Positions 18,194-26,841 are shown, counted from the stretch's first letter. The stretch is DNA of 32,408 nt from Pseudomonas kilonensis (GCF_001269885.1 NZ_LHVH01000012.1:1-32408), one strand, 5' to 3'. Notes: generated by a model from the letters alone, not told the origin. Numbers and translations are program-made.

Positions 18194-19789
18194 CTACTTC
18201 ACCTGGGTGGTGGCGAAGTTGTTGGTGGTGAGCGGGCTAATCACGTAGCCCTCTACGTTGTTGCGCATTGCGGTGAACATGCGGGTGTGGGCCATGCTGA
18301 TCCAGGGTTGGTCCTGGTTGAAAATCACCTGGGCCTGTTCATAGAGCTTGATGCGCTCCTCGGGGTTCACTGTGGCGCGAGCCTGGTCGATCAGCGCCTG
18401 GAATTTCTCGTTGCACCAGCGCGCGTAGTTTTCGCCGTTCTTGGCGGCCTCGCAACTGAGCATAGGCGTCAGGAAGTTGTCCGGGTCGCCGTTGTCGCCC
18501 GCCCATCCGGCGGACACCATGTCGTGCTCGCCGTTTTTCGCGCGCTTGAGCATTTCGCCCCATTCCATCACGCGGATGTCGACCTTGATCCCGACCTTGG
18601 CCAGGTCCGCCTGCATCATTTGCGCGCCGAGCATCGGGTTGGGGTTGGTCGGGCCGCCGCCGTTGCGGGTGAACAGGGTGAACACGGTGCCTTCCGGCAC
18701 GCCGGCTTCCTTGAGCAGCTGGCGAGCCTTGTCCAGGTCGCGGGTCGGGTTCTTCAGGTCGTGGTTGAAGCCCAGCAGGGTCGGCGGGTACGGGTTGACC
18801 GCCGCGGTGGCGTTGCCCTTGCCGAACAACGCGTTGACGTAGGCCTCCTTGTCGAACGCCAGGTCGATGGCTTTGCGCACCCGCACGTCGCTCATGTATT
18901 TGTGGCTGGTATTCATGGCGGTGTAGGAGACGGTCATCGCGTCCAGCTCGGCGACCTTCAGGTTCGGGTCTTTCTTGATGCCGGGGATGTCATCGGGTTT
19001 TGGATACAGCGCGATCTGGCACTCGTTGGTCTTGAGTTTCTGCATGCGCACGTTGTTGTCGGTGGCGATGGCCAGTACCAGCGCATCGGCCGGCGGCTTG
19101 CCACGGAAGTAGTCCGGGTTGGCCTTGAAGCGAACCTGGGCGTCCTTGTTGTAGCGCTGGAAGACGAACGGGCCGGTGCCGACTGGCTTGCTGTTGAGGT
19201 CTCCGGCCTTGCCTGCCTTGAGCAACTGATCGGCGTATTCGGCCGGGTAGATCGACGAGAAGGCCATGGCGATGTCGGCCAGGAACGGCGCTTCGCGACG
19301 GGTCAGGCTGAACTTGACCGTGTGTTCGTCGACTTTCTCGACGCTCTTGAGCAGTTCCTTGAAGCCCATGCTTTCAAAGTAGGGGAAGCCCACGCTCGAC
19401 AGTTTGTGCCACGGGTGATTCGGGTCCAGCTGGCGCTGGAAGCTCCAGACCACGTCGTCGGCGTTCATGTCGCGGGTCGGCTTGAAGTATTCGGTGGTGT
19501 GGAACTTGACGCCCTTGCGCAGGTGGAAGGTGTACGTCAGGCCATCGTCACTGATGTCCCAGGATTCGGCCAGGGCCGGAATCACTTCGGTGGTGCCGGG
19601 CTTGAAATCGGCCAGGCGATTGAAAATGGTTTCCGCCACGGCGTCGGCGGTGACTGCAGTCGTGTATTGGACCATGTCGAAGCCTTCCGGGCTGGCTTCT
19701 GTGCAAACCACCAGGGGTTTGGCCGTGGCGCCAACGGCGACACTCAGCAACGCGGCGGCGATGGCGGCGCGTAGGGGAATCATGTTCAT
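18194..19789 (-). CDS. dppA: Periplasmic di/tripeptide-binding protein (DppA paralogue next to dppB)
   Basis: A 531-residue family-5 extracellular solute-binding protein. A Sec signal peptide covers about 1-24 (ending VGATA before KPLVVCTEASPEGFD). The family landmarks are GLTYTFHLRKGVKFHTT, NADDVVWSFQR and PVGTGPF. The ATG at 19789 lies six bases after AGAGGA; a TTG two codons upstream is less likely. It matches the position of the binding-protein gene directly before dppBCDF in P. aeruginosa. It is the most divergent of the three here (VCTEASPEGFD instead of FCSEGSPAGFD), suggesting a different peptide preference. Confidence 0.92.
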   Translation of the reverse strand: MNMIPLRAAIAAALLSVAVGATAKPLVVCTEASPEGFDMVQYTTAVTADAVAETIFNRLADFKPGTTEVIPALAESWDISDDGLTYTFHLRKGVKFHTTEYFKPTRDMNADDVVWSFQRQLDPNHPWHKLSSVGFPYFESMGFKELLKSVEKVDEHTVKFSLTRREAPFLADIAMAFSSIYPAEYADQLLKAGKAGDLNSKPVGTGPFVFQRYNKDAQVRFKANPDYFRGKPPADALVLAIATDNNVRMQKLKTNECQIALYPKPDDIPGIKKDPNLKVAELDAMTVSYTAMNTSHKYMSDVRVRKAIDLAFDKEAYVNALFGKGNATAAVNPYPPTLLGFNHDLKNPTRDLDKARQLLKEAGVPEGTVFTLFTRNGGGPTNPNPMLGAQMMQADLAKVGIKVDIRVMEWGEMLKRAKNGEHDMVSAGWAGDNGDPDNFLTPMLSCEAAKNGENYARWCNEKFQALIDQARATVNPEERIKLYEQAQVIFNQDQPWISMAHTRMFTAMRNNVEGYVISPLTTNNFATTQVK

Positions 19790-19812
19790 CGTCAATCCTC
19801 TGCAATCGGGTA

Positions 19813-19862
19813 ATTGGCAAAAGACCGGACGGGCGACCTTGTGAGTCGACCGCCCGGTGGCA
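19813..19862 (-). terminator. Possible weak terminator/attenuator after opdP
   Basis: On the minus strand an imperfect stem (CGGGCG with CGCCCG, around GTCGACTCACAAGGT) is followed after a few bases by TCTTTT. It lies directly after the opdP stop. The T-run is short, so partial termination or 3' protection is more likely than full stop. Confidence 0.45.
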
Positions 19863-19864
19863 GT

Positions 19865-21238
19865 TTAGAGAATGTTGAACGGGATGGTGGTGACCAGGCG
19901 GAACTCGTTGATGCTGCCATCGAGCTGATTACGGCTGGAGCGGTGTTCTGTGTAGGTGGCACGGATCGCCGTGGCCTTCAGAGGACCGCTTTGTACGGCG
20001 TAGGAAGCGCCGACGCCGGTTTCATAGTGGTTTTCATCGTTCAGGCCGCGCACGTCATAGGCGGTGCCGGTGTAGTGGGTGCCGTCGATGCCCCAGCCGC
20101 GAGCGCGGTAGACGTTGAACTTCAGGCCTGGCACGCCATATTCGGCCATGTTGATGCCGTAGGCGATCTGGAAGGATTTCTCGTTCGGGCCGTTGAAGTC
20201 CGACAGCAGGGAGTTGGCCAGGTAGATGCCGTTGGTTTCGTGCAGGTAGTCGAAGTATTCGTTACCGTTCACGGCCTGGTAAGAGAAGGTCAAGCTGTGA
20301 GCCTGGTGGGTCAGGCCCAACGACAGAGAGTAGGTATCGTTGTCGATTTCACCCATCTCTTTTTTGCCTTCATCCACGGTCTTGTAGTAGTTCAGACCGG
20401 TCGTCAGCGCCAGCACCGATGCGTCGCCCAACTCGTGGGTGGCGCCGAAGTAGTACTGGTTCCAGAAATCTTCGACCTTGGACGCGTACAGGCTGGTCTT
20501 CAGGCTCTTGAGCGGCTGATAGTTCAGGCCGACGACGCTGACCTTATCGGTTTCAGCATTGTTGTTGGTGTATTCGGAGCGGAATTTCGACAGGCTCTGT
20601 TCGGTCCGTGGAGATACGCGGTCAAACACGCCGGCGTCGAACGAGAGGTTGCTGAACTCTTCGCTGTGCAGGCTTACACCTTCGAAGCTCGAAGGCAGCG
20701 CACGGTTGCCGATCACATCGACGATCGGGGTACTGAAGTTCTGGCGACCGGCGGTCAGCGTGGTATTGGAAACCCGCGCCTTGACGTTGGCCAGGCCCAG
20801 CTTGCTCCATTGGTCCACGGCCTCGCCGTTGTTCTCGGCCAGCGTACGGTTGCCGCCGTTGGCGATATCCTTGCGGCTGCGGTCCAAGACCACGGCGTTG
20901 TAGGCAGCGACTTCGGTACTGAAGCCTACGGTGCCTTGGGTAAAGCCCGAGGTGTAATTGAGGATGGTGCCCTGAACCCAGTTGATACGACGATCGGTGG
21001 GACGTGTCTCGCCGTGTTTCTGGTAACTGAAATTGCCCCGTTTCAGCAGCTCGTTGGCGTACCAGTTACGCGTGGTGCCTGACAGGCTTTGGCCATCGAG
21101 GAAACCCTTGGCTTCGGATTGGGCGCTGGTGCTCGCCAGTTCGGTCGGAACGAAATCCTGGCTCTGGGATTCTGCGAACGCTGTTGCGCTAATGCTGCTG
21201 ATGGCCAGGGCCAGTATCGCGGTGCTGCTCAGTTTCAT
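19865..21238 (-). CDS. opdP: OprD-family outer-membrane porin, peptide-linked (OpdP-like)
   Basis: A 457-residue OprD-family specific porin with an N-terminal signal peptide (1 to about 22, ending SATAFA) and a long alternation of aromatic/hydrophobic residues typical of beta strands. LASTSAQSEAKGFLDGQSL and NYTSGFTQGTVGF are family-like. It carries small peptides or basic amino acids across the outer membrane. Its place between DppA-like genes matches P. aeruginosa opdP, hence the symbol. The last residue is Leu rather than the common Phe. AAGGAG lies nine bases before the ATG, overlapping an A-rich regulatory motif. Confidence 0.88.
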   Translation of the reverse strand: MKLSSTAILALAISSISATAFAESQSQDFVPTELASTSAQSEAKGFLDGQSLSGTTRNWYANELLKRGNFSYQKHGETRPTDRRINWVQGTILNYTSGFTQGTVGFSTEVAAYNAVVLDRSRKDIANGGNRTLAENNGEAVDQWSKLGLANVKARVSNTTLTAGRQNFSTPIVDVIGNRALPSSFEGVSLHSEEFSNLSFDAGVFDRVSPRTEQSLSKFRSEYTNNNAETDKVSVVGLNYQPLKSLKTSLYASKVEDFWNQYYFGATHELGDASVLALTTGLNYYKTVDEGKKEMGEIDNDTYSLSLGLTHQAHSLTFSYQAVNGNEYFDYLHETNGIYLANSLLSDFNGPNEKSFQIAYGINMAEYGVPGLKFNVYRARGWGIDGTHYTGTAYDVRGLNDENHYETGVGASYAVQSGPLKATAIRATYTEHRSSRNQLDGSINEFRLVTTIPFNIL

Positions 21239-21246
21239 GGGTAACG

Positions 21247-21264
21247 CTCCTTTTCTTTCTTTTT
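21247..21264 (-). promoter_or_regulatory. A-rich Hfq/Crc-type site at the opdP ribosome binding site
   Basis: The minus strand reads AAAAAGAAAGAAAAGGAG just before opdP. AAAAAGAA fits the AANAANAA pattern recognised by Hfq with Crc in Pseudomonas, and it abuts the Shine-Dalgarno. Peptide and amino-acid uptake genes are known targets of this catabolite-repression system. Binding here is inferred. Confidence 0.55.
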
Positions 21265-21370
21265 AATGCCGTTCTTTTTGGTGATACGGCTATCGGTTTT
21301 TGCAACTCATTCACAGCTAGCAAACGTTTGCTTGGCACCGGATCGGCGAATTCAGGCAAGACGTCTGCGT

Positions 21371-21393
21371 GAGGGCTTCCAAAGGAAACCCTC
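21371..21393 (-). other. Hairpin between dppA paralogue and opdP
   Basis: GAGGG and TTCC (21371-21380) pair with GGAA and CCCTC (21384-21393) around a three-base loop with single mismatches. No T-run. It lies 18 bases after the stop of the upstream binding-protein gene, a likely 3' stabiliser or partial terminator. Confidence 0.55.
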
Positions 21394-21410
21394 GCTGTGT
21401 GGCTATACGG

Positions 21411-23012
21411 TTATGGGTTCAGGCTGACGCCCGAGAACACGTTGCGACCGAAGGGGCTGACTTTGAACCCTTCGACTTTGGCACTCAGCGGCTGGTTGAC
21501 CGTCGAGTGGGCAACAGGGGTGATCGGCACTTGCTGCTTGAGCAACTGCTGGGCCTGTTTGTAGAGCACGGTGCGCTGGTCGCGGTCGGTGACGACCTTG
21601 GCCTGCTTGATCAGCTTGTCGTAGTCCTGGTCACACCACATGGAGTAGTTGTTGCCACCAATGGCGTCGCAGCTGTACAGCGTGCCCAACCAGTTGTCCG
21701 GGTCCCCGTTGTCGCCGGTCCAGCCGATCAGGCTGATGTCGTGCTCGCCGTTCTTGGTGCGCTTGATGTACTCGCCCCATTCATAGCTGACGATCTTCAC
21801 TTTCAGACCGATCTTCGCCCAGTCGGCCTGGAGCATCTCGGCCATCAGCTTGGCGTTGGGGTTGTAAGGGCGCTGTACGGGCATGGCCCAGAGGGTGATT
21901 TCGGTGCCTTCCTTGACCCCGGCGGCCTTGAGCAGCTCCTTGGCTTTTTCCGGGTTGTAGGGAACGTCCTTGATGGTCTCGTCGTAGGACCATTGGGTCG
22001 GCGGCATGGCGTTCTGCGCCAGTTGCCCCGCGCCCTGGTACACGGCATTGAGAATGCCTTGCTTGTTCACCGCCATGTCCAGCGCCCGGCGCACGTCGAC
22101 CTGGTCGAACGGCTTGTGGCGGGTGTTATAGGCGATGTAGCCCAGGTTGAAGCCGGGCTTCTCGATCAATTGCAGCTTGGGGTCGTTCTTCAAGGCTGGT
22201 ACGTCGGCCGGACGCGGATGCAGGGTGACCTGGCATTCGTTGGCCTTGAGCTTCTGCACCCGCACCGAGGCGTCGGTGTTGATGGAGAAGATCAGGTTGT
22301 TCAGCTTGACCCGTTCCGGCGCCCAGTACTGCTGGTTGGCAACGTAGCGGATGTTGGAGTCTTTCTGGTAACTCTTGAACTCGAACGGCCCGGTGCCGAT
22401 CGGCTTCTGGTTGATGTCGCTCGGTTTGCCGTTCTTGAGCAACTGGTCGGCGTACTCGGCCGACAGGATCGCGGCAAAACTCATGGCGATGTTCTGGATG
22501 AACGCGGCGTCCACGCTGTTGAGGGTCATGACCACGGTCAACGGCCCGGTCGCTTCCACCTTGGCGATGTTCTTGTTCAGGCTCATGCCGTTGAAGTACG
22601 GGAACTCGGTGGGGTAGGCCTTGCGGAACGGATGCTGCGGGTCAAGCATGCGGTTGAAGGTGAACAGCACGTCGTCGGCGTTGAAATTCCGGGTCGGTGT
22701 GAAGTAATCGGTGGTATGAAACTTCACCCCTTCGCGCAGGTGGAAGGTGTACTTCAGGCCGTCTTCGGAAATGTCCCAGCTGGTCGCCAGGCCCGGGACG
22801 ACATTGGTCGCGCCTTTTTCAAACTCGGCCAGGCGGTTGTACAGCGGTTCGGCGGCATCGTTGTCGGTGGCCGTGGTGTATTGCGCGGTGTCGAACCCAG
22901 CGGGGCTGCCTTCGGAACAGAACACCAGGCTGCCGCCAGCAGCCTGGGCTGCGGATGTCGCGGCCAACAGGCCGGTGCCCAGCAATGCGGATAAAACCAA
23001 GGTATGGCGCAT
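21411..23012 (-). CDS. dppA: Periplasmic di/tripeptide-binding protein (DppA paralogue, middle copy)
   Basis: A 533-residue family-5 solute-binding protein with a Sec signal (about 1-24, ending AAQA) and a mature start near GGSLVFCSEGSPAGFD. It shares with the next gene upstream long identical stretches such as TLWAMPVQRPYNPNAKLM and GWTGDNGDPDNWL, so the two are close paralogues. GAGGGAG precedes the ATG. It delivers peptides to DppBCDF encoded further down the same strand. Peptide preference among paralogues cannot be read from the sequence. Confidence 0.93.
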   Translation of the reverse strand: MRHTLVLSALLGTGLLAATSAAQAAGGSLVFCSEGSPAGFDTAQYTTATDNDAAEPLYNRLAEFEKGATNVVPGLATSWDISEDGLKYTFHLREGVKFHTTDYFTPTRNFNADDVLFTFNRMLDPQHPFRKAYPTEFPYFNGMSLNKNIAKVEATGPLTVVMTLNSVDAAFIQNIAMSFAAILSAEYADQLLKNGKPSDINQKPIGTGPFEFKSYQKDSNIRYVANQQYWAPERVKLNNLIFSINTDASVRVQKLKANECQVTLHPRPADVPALKNDPKLQLIEKPGFNLGYIAYNTRHKPFDQVDVRRALDMAVNKQGILNAVYQGAGQLAQNAMPPTQWSYDETIKDVPYNPEKAKELLKAAGVKEGTEITLWAMPVQRPYNPNAKLMAEMLQADWAKIGLKVKIVSYEWGEYIKRTKNGEHDISLIGWTGDNGDPDNWLGTLYSCDAIGGNNYSMWCDQDYDKLIKQAKVVTDRDQRTVLYKQAQQLLKQQVPITPVAHSTVNQPLSAKVEGFKVSPFGRNVFSGVSLNP

Positions 23013-23286
23013 GACGCTCCCTCTCTCGTTCGGGGTGTTTTAACAGTGAGCCGGTGTCTGTCCGAGGGCAGGTCCGGAGCACTGAGCTCATTCCATTGCG
23101 TAGCGATGCCGCAGGATCAGCAAGCCGTCCAGGCCCCGACGGTATGAGTCGTGGGCCTGGGGGTAAATGCGTAATGCCTGAAAGACTTGTGGGAAAAGGC
23201 GATACGTCCTAAACCAACTGCTGTGGTACGCAGTGCTTTTGGATGTAGGCGATTTCCTGAGTCTTGGCTTAAAGCAACGGCATGCC

Positions 23287-23402
23287 GTGGGAGCGAGCCC
23301 TGCTCGCGATGGTGTTGTTGGTACACCGCCATCGCGCTTAAAAAGGAGCCGCTACGCCCGAAGCGTCGGACCGGCCCAGCGGGAGCAAGCTCCCTCGCCA
23401 CA
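23287..23402. repeat. Composite of decayed REP elements
   Basis: A GTGGGAGCGAG...GCTCGCGATGG arm (about 23288-23313), a truncated inverse arm (CCATCGCG near 23328), and then a second-class REP (GGCCCAGCGGGAGCAAGCTCCCTCGCCAC, about 23374-23401). These fill most of the 397-bp gap between two dppA paralogues. A further imperfect hairpin (CCAGGCCC...GGGCCTGG) lies at about 23131-23161. Confidence 0.7.
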
Positions 23403-23409
23403 GGTCACC

Positions 23410-25035
23410 TTATTTGCTGACGCTGACGCCGTAGAAGGAGTTCAAGCCAAATGGGCTGATCTTGAAATCCTGCACGTTGGCGCGCATGGGTTGATACACC
23501 GTCGAGTGAGCGATAGGTGTCATTGGCACGGCGTCCTTGAGGACGTGTTGTGCCTGTTTGTACAGTTCGGTGCGCTTGGACTGGTCGGAGGTGCGCTTGG
23601 CTTGCTTGACCAGATCGTCGAATTTCTTGTCGCACCATTTGGAGAAGTTGTTGCCGGCCAGCGAGTCGCAGCCGAACAGCACGTTGAGCCAGTTGTCCGG
23701 GTCACCGTTATCACCGCTCCAGCCGATGATCATCGCCTGGTTCTCGCCGCCTTTGGAACGCTTGATGTACTCGCCCCATTCGTAGCTGACGATGTTGACG
23801 TTCAGGCCGATTTTCTTCCAGTCGGACTGCAGCATCTCGGCCATCAATTTCGCGTTCGGGTTGTATGGACGCTGCACCGGCATCGCCCACAGGGTGATGT
23901 TGGTGCCTTCCTTGACGCCGGCTTCCTTGAGCAGCGCCTTGGCTTTCTCAGGGTCGTACTTGGCGTCCTTGATGGTGGTGTCGTAGGACCATTGGGTTGG
24001 CGGCATGGCGTTGACGGCCAACTGGCCGGCGCCCTGGTACACCGAGTCGATGATCTGCGGCTTGTTGACCGCCATGTCCAGCGCCTGGCGGACTTTCAGG
24101 TCAGCCAGCACGTTCGGCTCGTTGCTGCCCTTGATCTTGTCCATCACGTTATAGGCGATGTAGCCCAGGTTGAAACCCGCCTGGTCAGGCATCTTCAGCG
24201 TTTTATCTTCCTTCAGGGCCTTGAGGTCGGCCGGGCGTGGGAAGAGGGTGATCTGGCATTCGTTTTTCTTGAGTTTCTGCATGCGCACCGACGGGTCGGT
24301 GGTGATGGCGAAGATCAGGTTGTCGATCTTCACGTCGTCAGGTATCCAGTAGTCCTTGTTCCCGGTGTAGCGGATGTTGGAGTCTTTCTGGTAGCTCTTG
24401 AACACGAACGGGCCGGTGCCGACTGGCTTCTGGTTGATGTCGGAGGCCTTGCCTTCCTTGAGCAACTGGGCGGCGTATTCGGCGGACTGGATCGAGGCGA
24501 AGCTCATCGCCATGTTCTGGATGAACGCGGCGTCGACATCCTTGAGGGTGAACTTGACAGTGTGGTCGTCGACTTTATCGATCTTGGTGATGTTGGTGTC
24601 CATCCCCATGTCGGTGAAGTACGGGAACTCGGTCGGGTAGGCCTTACGGAACGGGTCATCCTTGCTGATCATGCGATTGAAGGTGAACAGCACGTCGTCG
24701 GCGTTGAATTCGCGGGTCGGCTTGAAGTACGGGGTGGTGTGGAACTTGACGCCTTCACGCAGATGGAAGGTGTAGGTCAGGCCGTCTTCGGAAATATCCC
24801 ACTTGTTCGCCAGGCCAGGAATCACGGCGGTGCCGCCACGTTCGAACTGGGTCAGGCGGTTGAACATGGTCTCTGCAGAAGCGTCGAAGTCGGTTCCGGT
24901 GGTGTACTGACCAGGGTCAAAACCGGCCGGGCTCCCTTCGGAGCAGAACACCAGGTTAGTCGCGGCTTGGGCGAAAGGTGCGCTGGCTAATAAGCTTGCG
25001 CCGACTAAAAACGGAATGACCGCTTGTTTAAGCAT
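23410..25035 (-). CDS. dppA: Periplasmic di/tripeptide-binding protein (first DppA paralogue)
   Basis: A 541-residue family-5 solute-binding protein with signal peptide MLKQAVIPFLVGASLLASAPFAQA cut before ATNLVFCSEGSPAGFD. Conserved segments include GLTYTFHLREGVKFHTT, NADDVLFTFNRM, KPVGTGPFVF and GDNGDPDNWL. The ATG at 25035 has GAGG six bases upstream; the ATG at 25059 has none. It opens the peptide-uptake locus. The ~290 bp upstream show no confident promoter by eye. A decayed relative of the same gene family lies just upstream on the same strand. Confidence 0.93.
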   Translation of the reverse strand: MLKQAVIPFLVGASLLASAPFAQAATNLVFCSEGSPAGFDPGQYTTGTDFDASAETMFNRLTQFERGGTAVIPGLANKWDISEDGLTYTFHLREGVKFHTTPYFKPTREFNADDVLFTFNRMISKDDPFRKAYPTEFPYFTDMGMDTNITKIDKVDDHTVKFTLKDVDAAFIQNMAMSFASIQSAEYAAQLLKEGKASDINQKPVGTGPFVFKSYQKDSNIRYTGNKDYWIPDDVKIDNLIFAITTDPSVRMQKLKKNECQITLFPRPADLKALKEDKTLKMPDQAGFNLGYIAYNVMDKIKGSNEPNVLADLKVRQALDMAVNKPQIIDSVYQGAGQLAVNAMPPTQWSYDTTIKDAKYDPEKAKALLKEAGVKEGTNITLWAMPVQRPYNPNAKLMAEMLQSDWKKIGLNVNIVSYEWGEYIKRSKGGENQAMIIGWSGDNGDPDNWLNVLFGCDSLAGNNFSKWCDKKFDDLVKQAKRTSDQSKRTELYKQAQHVLKDAVPMTPIAHSTVYQPMRANVQDFKISPFGLNSFYGVSVSK

Positions 25036-25322
25036 GTTGGCCTCATGATTTGTTGTCATTTTTGGATTTGAGGGCGACCTCGTGAGTCGTCCTGCGGATA
25101 CTTATGCAGGCCCCATACCCAATGCAAGATCCAGAGCGGCCACAAGCCCGAAACAGTGGCACGAACGTACCTTAATGTCGCATCTGTGTAACTTTCGACG
25201 CATTTGATCGTTTGCGCGTGTTTTTTCGGGGCAAATAGCGCTCTTTTCGGGGGCGTTTTTCGGCTGTAGTGCACCGGGAATGGGCGGGTGTTACCTCTTA
25301 AAACCCGCGCCGTAGAGGGGTA

Positions 25323-25565
25323 TTAGGACCATGGGCTGAGTTTGAAATCCCTGTTTATCGTTCCAGTCAGTTGTCGGTTATCGGGGGGGCAGATGTAAAT
25401 CATTGCAGCATGTTCGCCATTTTTTGCGCGCTTGATGTGCTTGCTTCATTCATGCTGACGATGGTCTTGATCCAATTCTGCTGGAGCATTTGTGCTGGCA
25501 TTCGTGCGTTAGGGTGGGATGTGCGTTGCACCGTCATTGCCCATACGTTGAGGGTGGTACTTGGC
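25323..25565 (-). pseudogene. Relic of a fourth dppA-like gene
   Basis: Two minus-strand fragments still align with the intact paralogues. At 25400-25565 the frame reads NVWAMTVQRTSHPNAR...QMLQQNWIK...TIVS, matching LWAMPVQRPYNPNAK...EMLQSDWKK...NIVS of the neighbour, with a short deletion, then TGA at 25402-25400. At 25323-25352 it reads RDFKLSPWS-stop, matching the C-terminal QDFKISPFG. The DNA between (over 100 codons in the intact gene) and everything N-terminal are gone. It cannot encode a working protein. Confidence 0.75.
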
Positions 25566-25644
25566 GCAACCTGCGGCTTCCCTGGGTGGCGCCTTGTTGT
25601 TTCGGGGACGAGGCTGTCTCTCCCGGCCGTACCCCCGTCAAGTC

Positions 25645-25775
25645 TGTGGGAGCAAAGCTTGCTCGCGAGGCGGCCTAATAGCCGACCTGTCTCTCCCGGT
25701 TGTACTTCGATCAAACTGTGGGAGCGAGCTTGCTCGCGATGGCGGCCTGACAGCCGGTCAGGGTTTTGTTGGCTG
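25645..25775. repeat. REP units fused to GGCGGCCT.ATAGCCGACCT module
   Basis: REP arms start at 25646 and 25718 (72 bp apart). Each is followed by GGCGGCCT(A/G)A(T/C)AGCCG, the module that is also the left end of the structured element. The linker TGTCTCTCCCGGnngTAC recurs before each REP. Confidence 0.8.
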
Positions 25776-26077
25776 GGTACATATCCATTGCTGCGGTAAC
25801 GGCCACTTAGGGTTCCGCCCTGACGGCGGGTCACTTTCGAAAAGCGCGAAAGTAACCAAAGCGCTTTTGCCCCACCACTCGGTGCCTCGCCTAGGCTCGG
25901 CATGCCCGAACGAAGGCATTGCTCCGTGGGCCCGCCGCGAAGGGCCATCCATGGCCCAGCGCGGCTATCCCGGCATCCATGCCGGGATGCCCACTCCACA
26001 ATGCCTGCGTTCGGCCATCGTGGTTAACGGGGCGCCCGAGATCAACGTCCACGCCGAGGCGGCCTTATAGCCGACCT
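25776..26077 (-). repeat. ~303-bp structured dispersed element, copy 2 (inverted)
   Basis: Reverse-complement copy of the element at 5189-5492. The P2 hairpin is at 25988-25979/25976-25967, with arm ATCCCGGCAT where copy 1 has AACCCGGCAT and both partners changed. P3 to P6 are as in copy 1. Reading frames across it (for example PSLGEAPSGGAKA-type) are translations of the repeat and not genes. Confidence 0.85.
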
Positions 26078-26396
26078 GGCTCATGCAGCTGTACCCCAAC
26101 CAGACTTGTGTGAGCAGAACCTGTGGGAGCAAAGCTTGCTCGCGAGGCGGCCTTATAGCCGACCTGGCTCATGCAGCTGTACCCCAACCAGACTTGTGTG
26201 AGCAGGACCTGTGGGAGCAAAGCTTGCTCGCGAGGCGGCCTTACAGCCGGCCTGTTTCTTCGGCTGTCCCCAACCCAAATTGTGGGAGCGAGTTTGCTCG
26301 CGATGAGGCCAGCAAGCTCAACATGCATGTGACTGAACCACCGCCATCGCGAGCAAGCTTTGCTCCCACAGGAGAAACGCGGTCTCACCAAGAGCT
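26061..26396. repeat. REP tandem with 88-bp and 71-bp periods
   Basis: GGCCTTATAGCCGACCT starts at 26061, 26149 and (variant) 26237, an exact 88-bp period. Each unit contains CAGCTGTACCCCAACCAGACTTGTGTGAGCAG, written here in part, and one REP arm (26123, 26211). A further REP follows at 26282, and an inverse arm at about 26346-26371 closes a REPIN. The unit is a different build from the 136-bp arrays. Confidence 0.85.
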
Positions 26397-26698
26397 AGGT
26401 CGGCTATAAGGCCGCCTCGCGGTGGACGTTGATCTCGGCGCCCCGTTAACCACGATGGCCGAACGCAGGCATTGATCCGTGGGCACCTCGGCATGGATGC
26501 CGAGGTAGCCGCGCTGGGCCATGGATGGCCCTTCGCAGCGGCCCACGGAGCAATGCCGGAGTGAGGGCACACCGAGCCTAAGCGAGGTGCCGAGTGGTGG
26601 GGCAGAAGCGTTTTGCTTACTTTTGCGCTTCTCAAAAGTGAGCCGCTGTAAGAGCGGAACCATTAGTCGCCGTCATCAAAAAAACGGATATACACACA
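26397..26698 (+). repeat. ~303-bp structured dispersed element, copy 3
   Basis: The most diverged copy. P2 is ACCTCGGCAT/ATGCCGAGGT (26485-26494/26497-26506), P5 is ACTTTTG/CAAAAGT (26619-26625/26633-26639) and P6 is CCGCT/AGCGG (26643-26647/26653-26657). Each differs from copy 1 on both arms, so pairing is kept. P3 has one mismatch in the outer stem. The closing P1 is extended here (CCGTGGGC/GCCCACGG). Confidence 0.85.
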
Positions 26699-26707
26699 AC
26701 GCTGAAA

Positions 26708-26750
26708 AGGGCCGCTTCGCAGCCCAGCGGGAGCAAGCTCCCTCGCCACG
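26708..26750. repeat. Second-class REP
   Basis: GGGCCGCTTCGCAGCCCAGC, then GGGAGCAAGCTCCCTCGCCAC: the same module as at 14003-14048. Confidence 0.75.
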
Positions 26751-26841
26751 GCGGTTGCAGCGCCAGGAGGTGTGATGAGTCATTCATTTGTGTCGGAAGG
26801 ATCACCTGCCACGAAACGAAACATCCCACAGCTTTTTAGGG

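Noticed and set aside
25100..25160. Possible sigma-54 promoter before the first dppA paralogue
   Set aside because: TGGC and TTGC blocks exist on the minus strand, but the distance between them does not fit the -24/-12 spacing.
25400..25999. 199-codon minus-strand frame
   Set aside because: Chimera of a structured-element copy, REP sequence and the dppA relic. Only the last ~50 codons have ancestry in a gene.
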